From the NCBI GenBank assembly GCA_022710935.1, contig JAKLFY010000009.1, positions 51,161 to 115,160 of the forward strand: a DNA stretch of 64,000 bases. Direction: 5' to 3'. This DNA comes from Verrucomicrobiota bacterium. Its GTDB lineage: Bacteria; Verrucomicrobiota; Verrucomicrobiia; Limisphaerales; J093. Of this stretch, positions 37,574 through 45,671 are shown one piece after another (within the stretch, counting starts at the first letter, position 1; each line of letters opens with the position of its first letter). Made by a program: the position numbers and the translations under genes. The notes under the pieces were generated by a model, which was not told the origin of the DNA, searched no databases, and saw only the letters and a program-made list of their open reading frames with translations.

Positions 37574-38095
37574 ATGAAAAGCAATGCCGTGACATACGAG
37601 CCCGAAGACCCCGGTGCGAACCGCCGTTGGCGGTGGCGTTCTGTTCTGGACCTCGCGAGTTGGCTGCTGCTCTGCTTCGCTGTGGCGGCGATCGGCGGCC
37701 TGTTCCAGCCGGGCGACTGGTATGCCGGGCTGAGAAAGCCGGCATGGAATCCGCCCGCCTGGGTGTTTGCGCCCGTATGGACGGCGCTTTACACCATGAT
37801 GGCGATCGCCGCGTGGCTGGTCTGGATGCGGGGCGGGTTCGCCAGGCAGGCAGCCGCCCTGTGGCTTTTCCTCGCGCAACTCATGTTCAACGGCCTCTGG
37901 TCTCCGCTCTTCTTCGGCCTGCGGAATCCCGGGCTCGGTCTGATCGATCTCGGGTTGCTGTGGCTGGCTCTGCTGGCAACAGTCGCCGCCTTTTGGAAAG
38001 CCCGGCCGATTGCCGCCGCATTGCTGCTGCCCTATCTGGCCTGGACCACCTTCGCCCTCGCGCTGAACCACGCGCTGTGGCGGCTCAATTCTTAG
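37574..38095 (+). CDS. tspO: TspO/MBR tryptophan-rich sensory protein
   Basis: 173 residues, five predicted transmembrane helices. Conserved TspO features are WYAGLRKPAWNPPAWVFAP after helix 1, VWTALYTMMAIAAWLVW, QLMFNGLWSPLFFGLRNP and a final LNHALW. The extra 35 residues before helix 1 (MKSNAVTYEPEDPGANRRW) are polar and basic. TspO proteins bind porphyrins and related ligands and influence tetrapyrrole export and stress responses. The gene starts three bases after mutS. Its TAG stop (38093-38095) is the first three bases of a dispersed repeat. Confidence 0.93.
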   Translation: MKSNAVTYEPEDPGANRRWRWRSVLDLASWLLLCFAVAAIGGLFQPGDWYAGLRKPAWNPPAWVFAPVWTALYTMMAIAAWLVWMRGGFARQAAALWLFLAQLMFNGLWSPLFFGLRNPGLGLIDLGLLWLALLATVAAFWKARPIAAALLLPYLAWTTFALALNHALWRLNS

Positions 38096-38206
38096 CGAGG
38101 CTCCGCCCCAAACCGAGGAGGCGTGTGAACGGCTTGTAGCCGCTGGGTGGCAACGACGATCACCGACGGCCGACGCCTCGCTAAGTGGCGCCGCTGCGCG
38201 GCGCCA
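38093..38206. repeat. Dispersed repeat family B, copy 1
   Basis: A 91-base element bounded by the perfect terminal inverted repeat TAGCGAGGC (38093-38101) and GCCTCGCTA (38175-38183), followed by a strong hairpin GGCGCCGC-TGC-GCGGCGCC (38186-38204). The copy at 43054-43167 has the same length, same ends and same trailing hairpin, with scattered base changes inside. The hairpin lacks a T run but may end transcription or protect the 3' end of the mutS-tspO message. Confidence 0.85.
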
Positions 38207-38207
38207 G

Positions 38208-38280
38208 AGAATCCTTGACCCCTTGAACGCGGCACAAAAACATGACTTGTTTACAACAAGTTTCACCGGTCAAGGATTCT
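38208..38280. promoter_or_regulatory. Nested inverted repeats upstream of the catalase gene
   Basis: A perfect 13-base inverted repeat, AGAATCCTTGACC (38208-38220) and GGTCAAGGATTCT (38268-38280), encloses 47 bases that contain a second dyad ACTTGT-TTACA-ACAAGT. The outer arms end 57 bases before the catalase ATG. Dyads of this size in front of a catalase gene suggest an operator or an attenuator-like RNA structure; the inner dyad does not match the PerR, Fur or OxyR consensus closely enough to name a regulator. Confidence 0.5.
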
Positions 38281-38337
38281 TGCGAAAAACGCGCTTGCAT
38301 GTGTCGCGCAGGCCGTGCTCAGTATTTGTCAGGACCC

Positions 38338-39792
38338 ATGAAAAAGACACAACTGACCACCACGGGCGGAAACCCGATCGCCGACAACCAGAACTCCCTG
38401 ACGGCTGGTTCGCGCGGGCCGTTGTTGATGCAGGACTACCAGCTCATCGAGAAGCTGGCCCACCAGAATCGCGAGCGCATTCCCGAGCGCACGGTTCACG
38501 CCAAAGGCTCGGCGGCGTACGGTGTGTTCACCGTCACGCAGGACATCACCCGTTACACCAAGGCAGGCCTCTTCGCCAAGGTCGGACGGAAGACCGATTG
38601 CCTGCTGCGGTTTTCGACGGTGGCCGGCGAGCGCGGGGCGGCGGATGCCGAGCGCGATGTGCGCGGTTTTGCCATCAAGTTTTACACGGACGAAGGCAAC
38701 TGGGACATGGTGGGGAACAACACGCCGGTCTTTTTCGTCCGCGACCCCTACAAGTTCCCGGATTTCATCCATACCCAGAAACGGCATCCGAAGAGCAACC
38801 TGCGCAGCAACACTGCGGCCTGGGATTTCTGGTCGCTGTCGCCGGAGTCCCTGCACCAGGTGACGATCCTGATGTCGGACCGCGGACTGCCCAGGACCCT
38901 GCGTCACATGAACGGCTACGGCAGCCACACCTACAGCTTCATCAACGCGAAGAACGAGCGTTATTGGGTCAAGTTCCACTTCAAGACCCTTCAGGGGATT
39001 CAATACCTGACGAACGAGGAGGCGGAAGCGATCGTCGCCAAGGATCGGGAAAGCCAGCAGCGCGACCTGTTCGGGGCGATCGAGCGGAAGGAGTTTCCCA
39101 AGTGGCGCTTCTGTGTCCAGATCATGCCCGAATTGGAGGCGGAGACCTATCGCTGGCATCCATTCGATGTCACCAAGGTCTGGCCGCACAAGGACTACCC
39201 GCTCATCGAGGTCGGCGTCCTCGAGCTGAACCGGAATCCGGAGAATTACTTTGCCGAGGTCGAGCAATCGGCGTTCAGCCCGTCGAATATCGTGCCGGGC
39301 ATCGGCTTTTCGCCCGACAAGATGCTCCAGGCGCGGATCTTCTCGTACGCGGACGCGCATCGCTACCGCCTCGGGACCCATTACGAGATGCTGCCGGTCA
39401 ACCGGCCCAAATCGCCCGTCAACACGTATCATGCCGACGGGCCGATGCGTTACGATGTCCCGAAGGGCACCGACGCTTACTACGAGCCGAACAGCTTCGG
39501 CGGGCCGGTGCCCGACGCCTGCTTTGACGAGCCGCCTCTGAAGGTCTCCGGCGACGCGGACCGATACGATCACAACGACGGCAACGACAACTACACTCAG
39601 CCCGGCAACCTGTTCCGGCTCATGACGCCCGACCAGCAGGAACGGCTGTTCCGGAACACGGCTGCCGCCATGGACGGCGTCCCCGAAGCGATCGTTCAAC
39701 GCCAACTTGTCCATTTCCACAAAGCCGATCCGCAGTACGCAGCCGGTGTCGCGAAGGCCGTGGGGGTCAAGAATCGCGCGGCGGGCGAGTGA
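38338..39792 (+). CDS. katA: Monofunctional haem catalase
   Basis: 484 residues from ATG 38338 ([20 protein letters not shown]); the open frame continues upstream but the family begins here. Decomposes hydrogen peroxide. Catalytic His54 in [14 protein letters not shown], catalytic Asn in [13 protein letters not shown] and the haem-ligand Tyr in [14 protein letters not shown] are present. Its length and the loop pattern fit the small-subunit clade 3 catalases. No signal peptide is seen. An ankyrin gene follows after 379 bases, a pairing known from pseudomonad katB-ankB, but here a MITE-like element lies between them. Confidence 0.95.
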   Translation: MKKTQLTTTGGNPIADNQNSLTAGSRGPLLMQDYQLIEKLAHQNRERIPERTVHAKGSAAYGVFTVTQDITRYTKAGLFAKVGRKTDCLLRFSTVAGERGAADAERDVRGFAIKFYTDEGNWDMVGNNTPVFFVRDPYKFPDFIHTQKRHPKSNLRSNTAAWDFWSLSPESLHQVTILMSDRGLPRTLRHMNGYGSHTYSFINAKNERYWVKFHFKTLQGIQYLTNEEAEAIVAKDRESQQRDLFGAIERKEFPKWRFCVQIMPELEAETYRWHPFDVTKVWPHKDYPLIEVGVLELNRNPENYFAEVEQSAFSPSNIVPGIGFSPDKMLQARIFSYADAHRYRLGTHYEMLPVNRPKSPVNTYHADGPMRYDVPKGTDAYYEPNSFGGPVPDACFDEPPLKVSGDADRYDHNDGNDNYTQPGNLFRLMTPDQQERLFRNTAAAMDGVPEAIVQRQLVHFHKADPQYAAGVAKAVGVKNRAAGE

Positions 39793-39886
39793 GCCCGGCG
39801 CGGCTCGCGCCGCGATCCCTTGCCCGATTGGCGGCTGCCGCGGTCCGCGGGCTGCAACCGGAGATCGGACCCGGGCGCGCGGCTTA

Positions 39887-40158
39887 GGGTCTGTGCAAGA
39901 ATTACTTCCGGTTTTGGCGGGAGCGCCACCGGGTCAGATGCGAGGCCCGAGGGAGGGAGTGTATCCGCTGAGATACTCGACTGACCGAGGAACGACGCAG
40001 ATGGCCCGGTGCCGCCCCGCCCCGCAGGGCTGGGGGGCTTTGGCTCGCTGGCTTCGTTGCTCCTCAGTCACAGAGGTCAAGGCTATGCTCCTTCGTCGCG
40101 CCTCGCCAGCGAGCCAAATCCCCTCCAGCAAAATCGGAATTAATTCTTGCACAGACCC
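39887..40158. mobile_element. MITE-like non-autonomous element between the catalase and ankyrin genes
   Basis: A 272-base element with terminal inverted repeats beginning GGGTCTGTGCAAGAATTA and ending in the complement TAATTCTTGCACAGACCC, flanked on both sides by TTA (39884-39886 and 40159-40161), consistent with a three-base target duplication. The inside contains a further dyad TGGCTCGCTGGC / GCCAGCGAGCCA. It has no transposase. A second copy in reverse orientation runs off the right window edge from 63859. The ends and the TNA-type duplication suggest mobilisation by an IS5-group transposase (inference). Confidence 0.85.
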
Positions 40159-40171
40159 TTAGTCAGCGTCC

Positions 40172-40684
40172 ATGTCAACGACCCTCACCGAGGCTGAAGA
40201 GGCGCGATACGCCGAGTTGCAGCAGATGGCCCTGGATTTCGCCCGCACGGGCGAGACCGGGGTGCTCGCCTCGATGCTCGATGCGGGAATGCCTGTCAAC
40301 CTGTCCGATGCGAAGGGCAACACCCTGCTGATGCTTGCCGCTTACAATGGCTGCCTGGATACGACGAGGATGCTGCTCGAGCACGGGGCCGATGTGGACC
40401 GCCGCAATGCCCACGGCCAAACCCCTCTGGGCGGTGTTGCGTTCAAGGGTCACGAGGAGATCGTGGCCCTGCTGCTCGAGCATGGGGCCGACATCGACGC
40501 CGACAACGGCGTCGGAATGACGCCCATCATGTTCGCCGCCATGTTCGGACGCACGCGCGTGGTCGAGCAACTGCGTTCCCGCGGCGCATCCCTGAAGCGC
40601 CGCAATCGCCTTGGCATGTCTGCCCGGCTGCTTGTGGGCGTGTCCCGAATCATCGGTCGTCTGTTCCGTGCGCGACGCGGCTGA
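40172..40684 (+). CDS. Ankyrin-repeat protein (catalase-associated AnkB-like)
   Basis: 170 residues from ATG 40172 (MSTTLTEAEEARYAELQQMA). Four ankyrin repeats are visible: GETGVLASMLDAGMPVNLSD, KGNTLLMLAAYNGCLDTTRM, HGQTPLGGVAFKGHEEIVAL and GMTPIMFAAMFGRTRVVEQL. No signal peptide. In Pseudomonas the ankyrin protein AnkB encoded after katB is needed for full catalase activity, and this protein has the same size, order and strand. The 272-base repeat element in between probably separates it from the catalase promoter, and the start lies 13 bases from the element's end. Confidence 0.85.
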   Translation: MSTTLTEAEEARYAELQQMALDFARTGETGVLASMLDAGMPVNLSDAKGNTLLMLAAYNGCLDTTRMLLEHGADVDRRNAHGQTPLGGVAFKGHEEIVALLLEHGADIDADNGVGMTPIMFAAMFGRTRVVEQLRSRGASLKRRNRLGMSARLLVGVSRIIGRLFRARRG

Positions 40685-40740
40685 CAAAGACTGGAAAGGG
40701 CGCCCGCGAAGCCGGCTGCAAGCCGGCATTGTTGTGTGTG

Positions 40741-41057
40741 CGGACATCATCCTGGGAGGGGCGACGTCCCCGTCGCCCGCAAACACATTCTGCGACCCCA
40801 TTGGCCGGGGACGAGGACGTCCCCACTCCGATGCCTGTGCGGACATCATCCTGGGAGGGGCGACGTCCCCGTCGCCCGCAAACACATTCTGCGACCCCAT
40901 GGGTCGGGGACGAGGACGTCCCCACTCCACTGCCTGTGCGGACATCATCCTGGGAGGGGCGACGTCCCCGTCGTCCGCAATCACATTCTGCGACCCCATG
41001 GGTCGGGGACGAGGACGTCCCCACTCCACTGCCTGTGCGGACATCATCCTGGGAGGT
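40741..41057 (+). repeat. 99-base tandem repeat array built from dispersed family C
   Basis: Three complete units of exactly 99 bases start at 40741, 40840 and 40939, and a 20-base fourth unit starts at 41038. Each begins CGGACATCATCCTGGGAGG and contains GGGGCGACGTCCCCGTCGCC, TTCTGCGACCCCAT and GGGGACGAGGACGTCCCC. The unit is a multiple of three and has no stop in several frames, so open frames run through it, but nothing suggests it is translated. The partial last unit ends in CTGGGAGG, which acts as the ribosome binding site of the next gene. Single related units occur at 44488-44562 and 48659-48830. Confidence 0.9.
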
Positions 41058-41059
41058 CC

Positions 41060-43207
41060 ATGAGGACGAGCAACAGATGCGCTGCGGGAGACTGGACTGA
41101 GATCTTGCTTTTCGCGCTGCTCCTCCTGTGCTTTCTGCAATTGCTGACGGAGTTCTTGGCGGGGATCTACGCCCTTGGCCTGCTCGATACCAGGGTGCCG
41201 CCCGAGGTCGCCTGCGTGGTCCTGCTGCTTGCGCCGGCAACCCTGCTGATCCGACCCTCGATCTCCCCGCGATCCCTCGTGCTGATCGGCGAACTGATGT
41301 TGTTGAGCCGCCTCGCCAGCCTGACGCTCGAAACGCCCGCCCGAATGCTGGCCGCCGGCATCGGGACCGCCGCGTTCCTCGTCTTTCTTCCCGGGCTGTT
41401 GGCGCGGTTCGACAACCGATGTGAACGTGGTGACGGATGCAAACTGGGCCTTGCTCTTGCGCTGACAACCCTCGTGTCCGTGTTCCTCGGATCAATTGAC
41501 TCGGGGAATGCCATTATCGGCTTCAGCGCCCGGTGGCTTCTGGACGGCCTGCTGGCCGGCGTCGCGGCGGTGATGCTGTGGAGTTGGGGATGGGCAAGGG
41601 TCGAGGCGGACGCCCCCGCGCCAGCGACCGCGCGGGCTTCGGGCGGATGGCGGATCGTGGGCTTGTGCCTGGGAGTGATGGGCGTGATGGCCATCCTCTA
41701 CCTCGGTGTCGCGGTTCCCGCCGTGACGGCCCGCTGGATGGATGGCCATCACCTCACAATCACGGCGATGACGGCCGGGGCTGCCGCGCTGTTTATCGCC
41801 GTCTCGGTTCTGGCACCCGGGTTGCCGGCGAGGCTGGGTCCGAGAGCGATGGTCGCATGGAATCTCCTTTTTCTGTCAGCGCTGGGCATGGCGCTCTGGT
41901 CGAGTCGCATTCCATTTCCGTCCGAGGGCGGCGTCTACCCGCTCCCAGACCCGCCGATCGGACCTGCGGGTCGGATCGGGCTGTATCTGATGCTGCTGTT
42001 ATCCCCGATTCTGTATTTGAATTTCGGGCGCTGCGCGGGTGCGTTGGCTGCCGCTGGACCGTCGATGTGGATGCTCGGCTTCGGTTTCACGCTCGGCGCG
42101 GTGTGGCTCCTGCTGTTGATCCTGGGCCAGGTGTTCACCACCGCCTACGACTATGTCCCTGTGGTTGGACCTTTGTTCCGGGACAGGTTCTGGCTGGTTC
42201 AGTTCGTTGCCGGCCTTGGCGCGGTTCTGCCGGTGTTGCTGGCACGGGCCAGGGCCGGCGAGGCCGGCCCGGGCAGGACGAGAGGCGCAGTCGGACTGCC
42301 GATTGTCACGGCTGTGGCTCTGGCGCTTGGATCGCTCGCGGCTGTTGTCTGTACTCAGGCGCGCCCCGGTCTCCCTCCATCAGGCGCCTCGATCCGAGTG
42401 ATGACCTTCAATCTCCAGCAGGGGTGCAACGCCGCCGGATCGAGAAACTTCAAGGGCCAGCTTGAGTTCATCCGCCAGGTCAGACCGGACATCGTTGGCT
42501 TGCAGGAGACCGACACGGCCCGCATTGCGGGTGGGAATGCCGATCTGGTGCGATTTCTCGGAGACGGCTTGAACTTTCACGCGCACGCGGGGCCGCGCAC
42601 GAGCGCCGGGACGTTCGGAATTGCGCTGCTATCGAGGTTCCCGATCGAACGGACGCGGGTGTTCTACCTGCACTCGATAGGCGAGCAGACGGCCGTGCTC
42701 GATGCGGAGATCAGGGTGAGCGAGAGGGTCTATCGCGTTTTCGTGACACACCTGGGCAATGGGGGGCCAACGAGCCAGCAGCGCGAAGTCCTCGAGTTGG
42801 TGGCGGGCAAGACGAATGTGATCCTGATGGGCGATTTCAATTTTCGGCCGGGCGCGGAACCGTATCGTCTCACGTTGGAACGTCTTGACGACGCGTGGTT
42901 GACGGCCCGGGAGAGGCGCGTGGATCCGCCGCATCAGGACATCGAACGCCGCATCGATCACGTCTTTCTTTCGCGCGAGGCGCCGGTGGCGCGGGCGGAG
43001 TATCTCGATGCCGGTGCATCGGATCACCCGGCGGTCGTGGTGAATATCGACCTTAGCGAGGCTTTGCCTCAGACCAAGGAGGCGCGTGAACAACTCGTGG
43101 CCGCCGGGTGGCAACCACGATCACCGGCACCCGACGCCTCGCTAAGTGGCGCCGCTGCGCGGCGCCAAAACTTGACTCATTTGCCACGGATTTCATCTGG
43201 GGAGTAA
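41060..43207 (+). CDS. CWH43-like membrane protein: multi-pass domain plus endonuclease/exonuclease/phosphatase domain
   Basis: 715 residues from ATG 41060, with GGGAGG four bases upstream. Residues 1-440 form about 12 hydrophobic helices (ILLFALLLLCFLQLL, LLDGLLAGVAAVMLW, GLYLMLLLSPILYLNFG). From about 445 an EEP-fold domain starts: VMTFNLQQGCNAAGSRNFKG, DIVGLQETDTARIAGGNADL, GTFGIALLSRFPIERTRVFY, FVTHLGNGGPTSQQREVLEL, NVILMGDFNFRPGAEPYRLT and ASDHPAVVV. The motifs correspond to the C-terminal half of eukaryotic CWH43, which acts in GPI-anchor ceramide remodelling; the order membrane domain then EEP domain is the same. The active site would face the periplasm. Residues 665-715 are encoded by repeat family B. 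The substrate here is probably a lipid or lipid-linked head group (inference). Confidence 0.85.
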   Translation: MRTSNRCAAGDWTEILLFALLLLCFLQLLTEFLAGIYALGLLDTRVPPEVACVVLLLAPATLLIRPSISPRSLVLIGELMLLSRLASLTLETPARMLAAGIGTAAFLVFLPGLLARFDNRCERGDGCKLGLALALTTLVSVFLGSIDSGNAIIGFSARWLLDGLLAGVAAVMLWSWGWARVEADAPAPATARASGGWRIVGLCLGVMGVMAILYLGVAVPAVTARWMDGHHLTITAMTAGAAALFIAVSVLAPGLPARLGPRAMVAWNLLFLSALGMALWSSRIPFPSEGGVYPLPDPPIGPAGRIGLYLMLLLSPILYLNFGRCAGALAAAGPSMWMLGFGFTLGAVWLLLLILGQVFTTAYDYVPVVGPLFRDRFWLVQFVAGLGAVLPVLLARARAGEAGPGRTRGAVGLPIVTAVALALGSLAAVVCTQARPGLPPSGASIRVMTFNLQQGCNAAGSRNFKGQLEFIRQVRPDIVGLQETDTARIAGGNADLVRFLGDGLNFHAHAGPRTSAGTFGIALLSRFPIERTRVFYLHSIGEQTAVLDAEIRVSERVYRVFVTHLGNGGPTSQQREVLELVAGKTNVILMGDFNFRPGAEPYRLTLERLDDAWLTARERRVDPPHQDIERRIDHVFLSREAPVARAEYLDAGASDHPAVVVNIDLSEALPQTKEAREQLVAAGWQPRSPAPDASLSGAAARRQNLTHLPRISSGE
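43054..43167. repeat. Dispersed repeat family B, copy 2, inside the end of the CWH43-like gene
   Basis: TAGCGAGGC (43054-43062) and GCCTCGCTA (43136-43144) bound a 91-base element followed by the hairpin GGCGCCGC-TGC-GCGGCGCC (43147-43165). The structure is identical in length to the copy at 38093. Here the element's initial TAG is out of frame with the gene (read CTT AGC GAG), so translation passes through the whole element to a TAA at 43205. Confidence 0.85.
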
Positions 43208-43463
43208 CTCTGGCGCGGCTTTCTCATCAGGTTGTGGAACGCGGAGCCGATGTCATCGAAAGGTGCACTCATGCGCGGTAGCCAAGCAAAACCGCGCCCG
43301 AGTGAAGGGATGGAACCGGGCAACAGAGTGTCGCCAAGCCAGCGTGGCTTCGGAAATCCTCCGACCCTCATTTCCCCCTGTCCCGGCGCGGTTTTGCCAG
43401 AGCCCGGATTTCGTTGTCATCGTCCCGGTGGTGAGAAATCCGTCTCACGTGCCGCCTTGGGCG
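43208..43463. other. Intergenic region between convergent genes
   Basis: About 255 bases between the CWH43-like gene and galE, which converge. It contains CCCGGCGCGGTTTTGCC (about 43391), related to the copies at 48563 and, inverted, 31214. No gene seen. Confidence 0.5.
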
Positions 43464-44435
43464 TCAATCCGGGTAGCCGTTGGGATGCGCCTTATGCCAG
43501 ACCCAGGCCGTGGCCACGATGTCTTCGAGTTTCGGGTAGCGCGGTTTCCAGCCCAACTCGACGGCGGCCTTTGCGGCCGAGGCCACCAGACGAGGGGGAT
43601 CGCCGGCCCGACGCGGCTTCTCGATAGCCGGGATGGATTGGCCGACGACTTTTTCGCAGGCCTGGATCACCTGGCGGACGGAGTAGCCTTCGCCGTTCCC
43701 CAGGTTGTAGAAGCCGTTCTTGCCCGGTTCGAGCGCCCGGATGTGGGCGTCGGCAAGATCGACGATGTGGATGTAGTCGCGGATGCAGGTGCCGTCGGGT
43801 GTGGGATAGTCGGTGCCGAAGATCTCGCAGTGGGTGGAGTGGCCGAGCGGCACGCGGAGCACGTTCGGGATCAGGTGCGTCTCGATCCGGTGATGTTCGC
43901 CGAATCGGGCGCTGGCACCGGCGGCGTTGAAATAGCGAAACGCGACGAACTCGAGTCCGTGAATCTGCCGGAACCATTCGAGCATCTTCTCGAACATGAG
44001 CTTCGATTCGCCGTACGGGTTGATGGGGCGCTGGGGCAAATCCTCGGTCATGGGAACCCGCTCGGGCGGGCCGTACGTGGCGCAGGTGGAACTGAACACG
44101 AACTTGCGCACCTGGCTCTCGACCGCGGCATCCAGCAGATTCAGCCCATACGCCACGTTGTTCCGGAAATACTTCGTCGGGTTTGTCATGGACTCGCCCA
44201 CGAGCGCGTTGGCGGCGAAATGGAGCACGCCCTCGGCGCGCGCCTCGCGCAGCGTGCGCAGGATGGCGGTGCGATCGCTCAAACAGCCGGAGATGAACCG
44301 CGCCCGCGGATCGACGGCCGCGCGGTGGCCCTCGGTGAGATTGTCGAACACGGTGACCGCGTGTCCCGCATCGAGGAGCTCTTCGACGCAGATCGACCCG
44401 ATATAGCCGGCGCCGCCGGTGACAACGACATTCAT
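43464..44435 (-). CDS. galE: UDP-glucose 4-epimerase
   Basis: 323 residues. Interconverts UDP-glucose and UDP-galactose, or the N-acetyl forms. NAD-binding GGAGYIGSICVEELL at the N-terminus, VFDNLTEGHRAAV, HFAANALVGESM, catalytic Ser/Thr region FSSTCATYG, YxxxK catalytic pair in PYGESKLMFEKML, RYFNAAGA, CIRDYIHIVDLADAH and YNLGNGEGYSV are all present. The enzyme provides sugar nucleotides for cell-surface polysaccharide. It is a single-gene unit with repeat DNA directly upstream (44449-44689). Confidence 0.95.
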   Translation of the reverse strand: MNVVVTGGAGYIGSICVEELLDAGHAVTVFDNLTEGHRAAVDPRARFISGCLSDRTAILRTLREARAEGVLHFAANALVGESMTNPTKYFRNNVAYGLNLLDAAVESQVRKFVFSSTCATYGPPERVPMTEDLPQRPINPYGESKLMFEKMLEWFRQIHGLEFVAFRYFNAAGASARFGEHHRIETHLIPNVLRVPLGHSTHCEIFGTDYPTPDGTCIRDYIHIVDLADAHIRALEPGKNGFYNLGNGEGYSVRQVIQACEKVVGQSIPAIEKPRRAGDPPRLVASAAKAAVELGWKPRYPKLEDIVATAWVWHKAHPNGYPD

Positions 44436-44487
44436 CGAGGGGAGAGTCTAGCGAGGCGCTGCCGGCGCAGCAAAGCGGAAAGGCGCC

Positions 44488-44562
44488 GGAGGGGCGAAGT
44501 CCTCGTCGCCCGCGGACACATTCCGCGACCCCATAGGTTGGGGACGAGGACGTCCCCCCTCC
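44488..44562. repeat. Dispersed repeat family C, single copy upstream of galE
   Basis: GGAGGGGCGAAGTCCTCGTC, then GCCCGCGGACACATTCCGCG, and GGGGACGAGGACGTCCCCCC at the end make one unit of the same palindromic family that is tandemly repeated at 40741. A partial family B end (TAGCGAGGCGCTGCC) lies just before it at 44449. Confidence 0.8.
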
Positions 44563-44577
44563 TGAAAGGCACATGGC

Positions 44578-44624
44578 AAGCGTTGACATACAACGGTTGA
44601 ATGCGCATGGGGACAATGAACCGG
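44578..44624. repeat. Dispersed repeat family F, copy 1
   Basis: AAGCGTTGACATACAACGG followed by TTGAATGCGCATGGGGACAA and TGAACCGG. The same string with few changes occurs at 57891-57940 and 58044-58079. Each copy contains a TTGACA and a small dyad (CAACGGTTGA or TTCAACAGTCGAA). The function is unknown; copies lie just outside genes on both sides. Confidence 0.7.
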
Positions 44625-44626
44625 AA

Positions 44627-44689
44627 ACGCTCAACGCTCAACGCTCAACACTCAACGCTCAACGCTCAACGCTCAACGCTCAACGATCA
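44627..44689. repeat. Heptamer microsatellite (ACGCTCA)9
   Basis: Nine direct copies of a seven-base unit ACGCTCA, the fourth and last with one change each (ACACTCA, ACGATCA). It lies 40 bases beyond the stop of the sugar permease gene and about 190 bases upstream of galE. Length is not a multiple of three per unit, so it is unlikely to be coding; it may vary between strains by slippage. Confidence 0.9.
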
Positions 44690-44729
44690 ACCAGCGCGAG
44701 CACAAAGGCGCGCCCGGGCTTCGGCGCGT

Positions 44730-45671
44730 TCAATCGCCCCGCCGCGGGTCCGTTCGCCCGAAGAGATCGCGCAGGCGATCGATGGCCACGGCCAGCAGGA
44801 TGAGGGCGCCCAGGAATGCGTTGGCGAAGTACGGATTGGCTTTCAACTCGACCAGGCCGTGCTTGATGAGCATGAAGATGCCCGCGCCCAGGAGGATGCC
44901 GCTGGCGGAGATCACGCCGCCACTGAGGCCGGTGCCGCCGATGATTGCGACAGCGAACGAGACGATCAGCCAGGTGTCGCCGGTTTCCGGAGTGGCTGAG
45001 CCGAGCTGTGAGGCCCAAAGAACCGCGGCGAGCGCCGCCAGGAAGCCGGAGAGCACGTTCGCGATCACAATCATCCGGTCGGTCGGAATGCCCGCCAGAC
45101 GGGCGGCATCCGCATTGGTTCCGGTGGCGATGAGGTGGCGTCCGAGCACCGTACGCTCGAACAGGATGGCGATCAGGGCGAGGACGGCCAGGCTGATCCA
45201 GAAGACGCAGGGGATGCCGAGGAAGGCCTTCTGGCCGACGAAGGTGAAGGACTCGGGCAAGGCGTACGGCTGGCCGCCGGAGATTCCCGAGCGCAGGCCC
45301 ATCAGCAGGAACATCATCGACAGCGTGACCACGAAGGAGTCGATGCGCAGGCGGGTGATGAACCAACCGTTGGCGAAGCCGCTGGCGCAGCCGAATCCCA
45401 GTGCAACCGCGACTGCGAGCCAGGGCGAGAGCTGCCACCGTTCGATACAGAGGCCCAGCAAGACCGTCGCCAGGTTTCCGATTCCGCCCACGGACAGGTT
45501 CATCCCGCCCACCACGAGGCAGACGGCCTGGGCCAGCGCGATCAGCACATAGAACGCCACCTGGCGCGAGAGGACGAACATCGTGTACCCGCTCAGGAAG
45601 GTCGTCGAGGCGATGGCCAGGACGCAGAAGAGCGCCGTGAACGACAGGCAGAGACCGTCGGTACGCTTCAT
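44730..45671 (-). CDS. Sugar ABC transporter permease (RbsC type)
   Basis: 313 residues from ATG 45671 (MKRTDGLCLSFTALFCVLA). About nine to ten transmembrane helices, with the BPD_transp_2 signature VVGGMNLSVGGIGNLATVLL near helix 3, ERTVLGRHLIATGTNADAAR, LAGIPTDRMIVIANVLSG in the cytoplasmic loop that docks the ATPase, and IIGGTGLSGGVISASGILLG. It is the inner-membrane channel for a ribose-type importer. Its ATG overlaps the stop of the binding-protein gene by four bases. No ATP-binding subunit is encoded on either side, which is unusual for this transporter class. Confidence 0.9.
   Translation of the reverse strand: MKRTDGLCLSFTALFCVLAIASTTFLSGYTMFVLSRQVAFYVLIALAQAVCLVVGGMNLSVGGIGNLATVLLGLCIERWQLSPWLAVAVALGFGCASGFANGWFITRLRIDSFVVTLSMMFLLMGLRSGISGGQPYALPESFTFVGQKAFLGIPCVFWISLAVLALIAILFERTVLGRHLIATGTNADAARLAGIPTDRMIVIANVLSGFLAALAAVLWASQLGSATPETGDTWLIVSFAVAIIGGTGLSGGVISASGILLGAGIFMLIKHGLVELKANPYFANAFLGALILLAVAIDRLRDLFGRTDPRRGD

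Noticed and set aside
40741..41057. Possible CRISPR array
   Set aside because: The 99-base units are directly contiguous with no spacers, and no cas gene is present.
40736..41059. N-terminal extension of the CWH43-like protein through the tandem repeats
   Set aside because: The frame is open only because the unit is 99 bases without stops; a good ribosome binding site and ATG lie after the array, and the membrane domain starts there.
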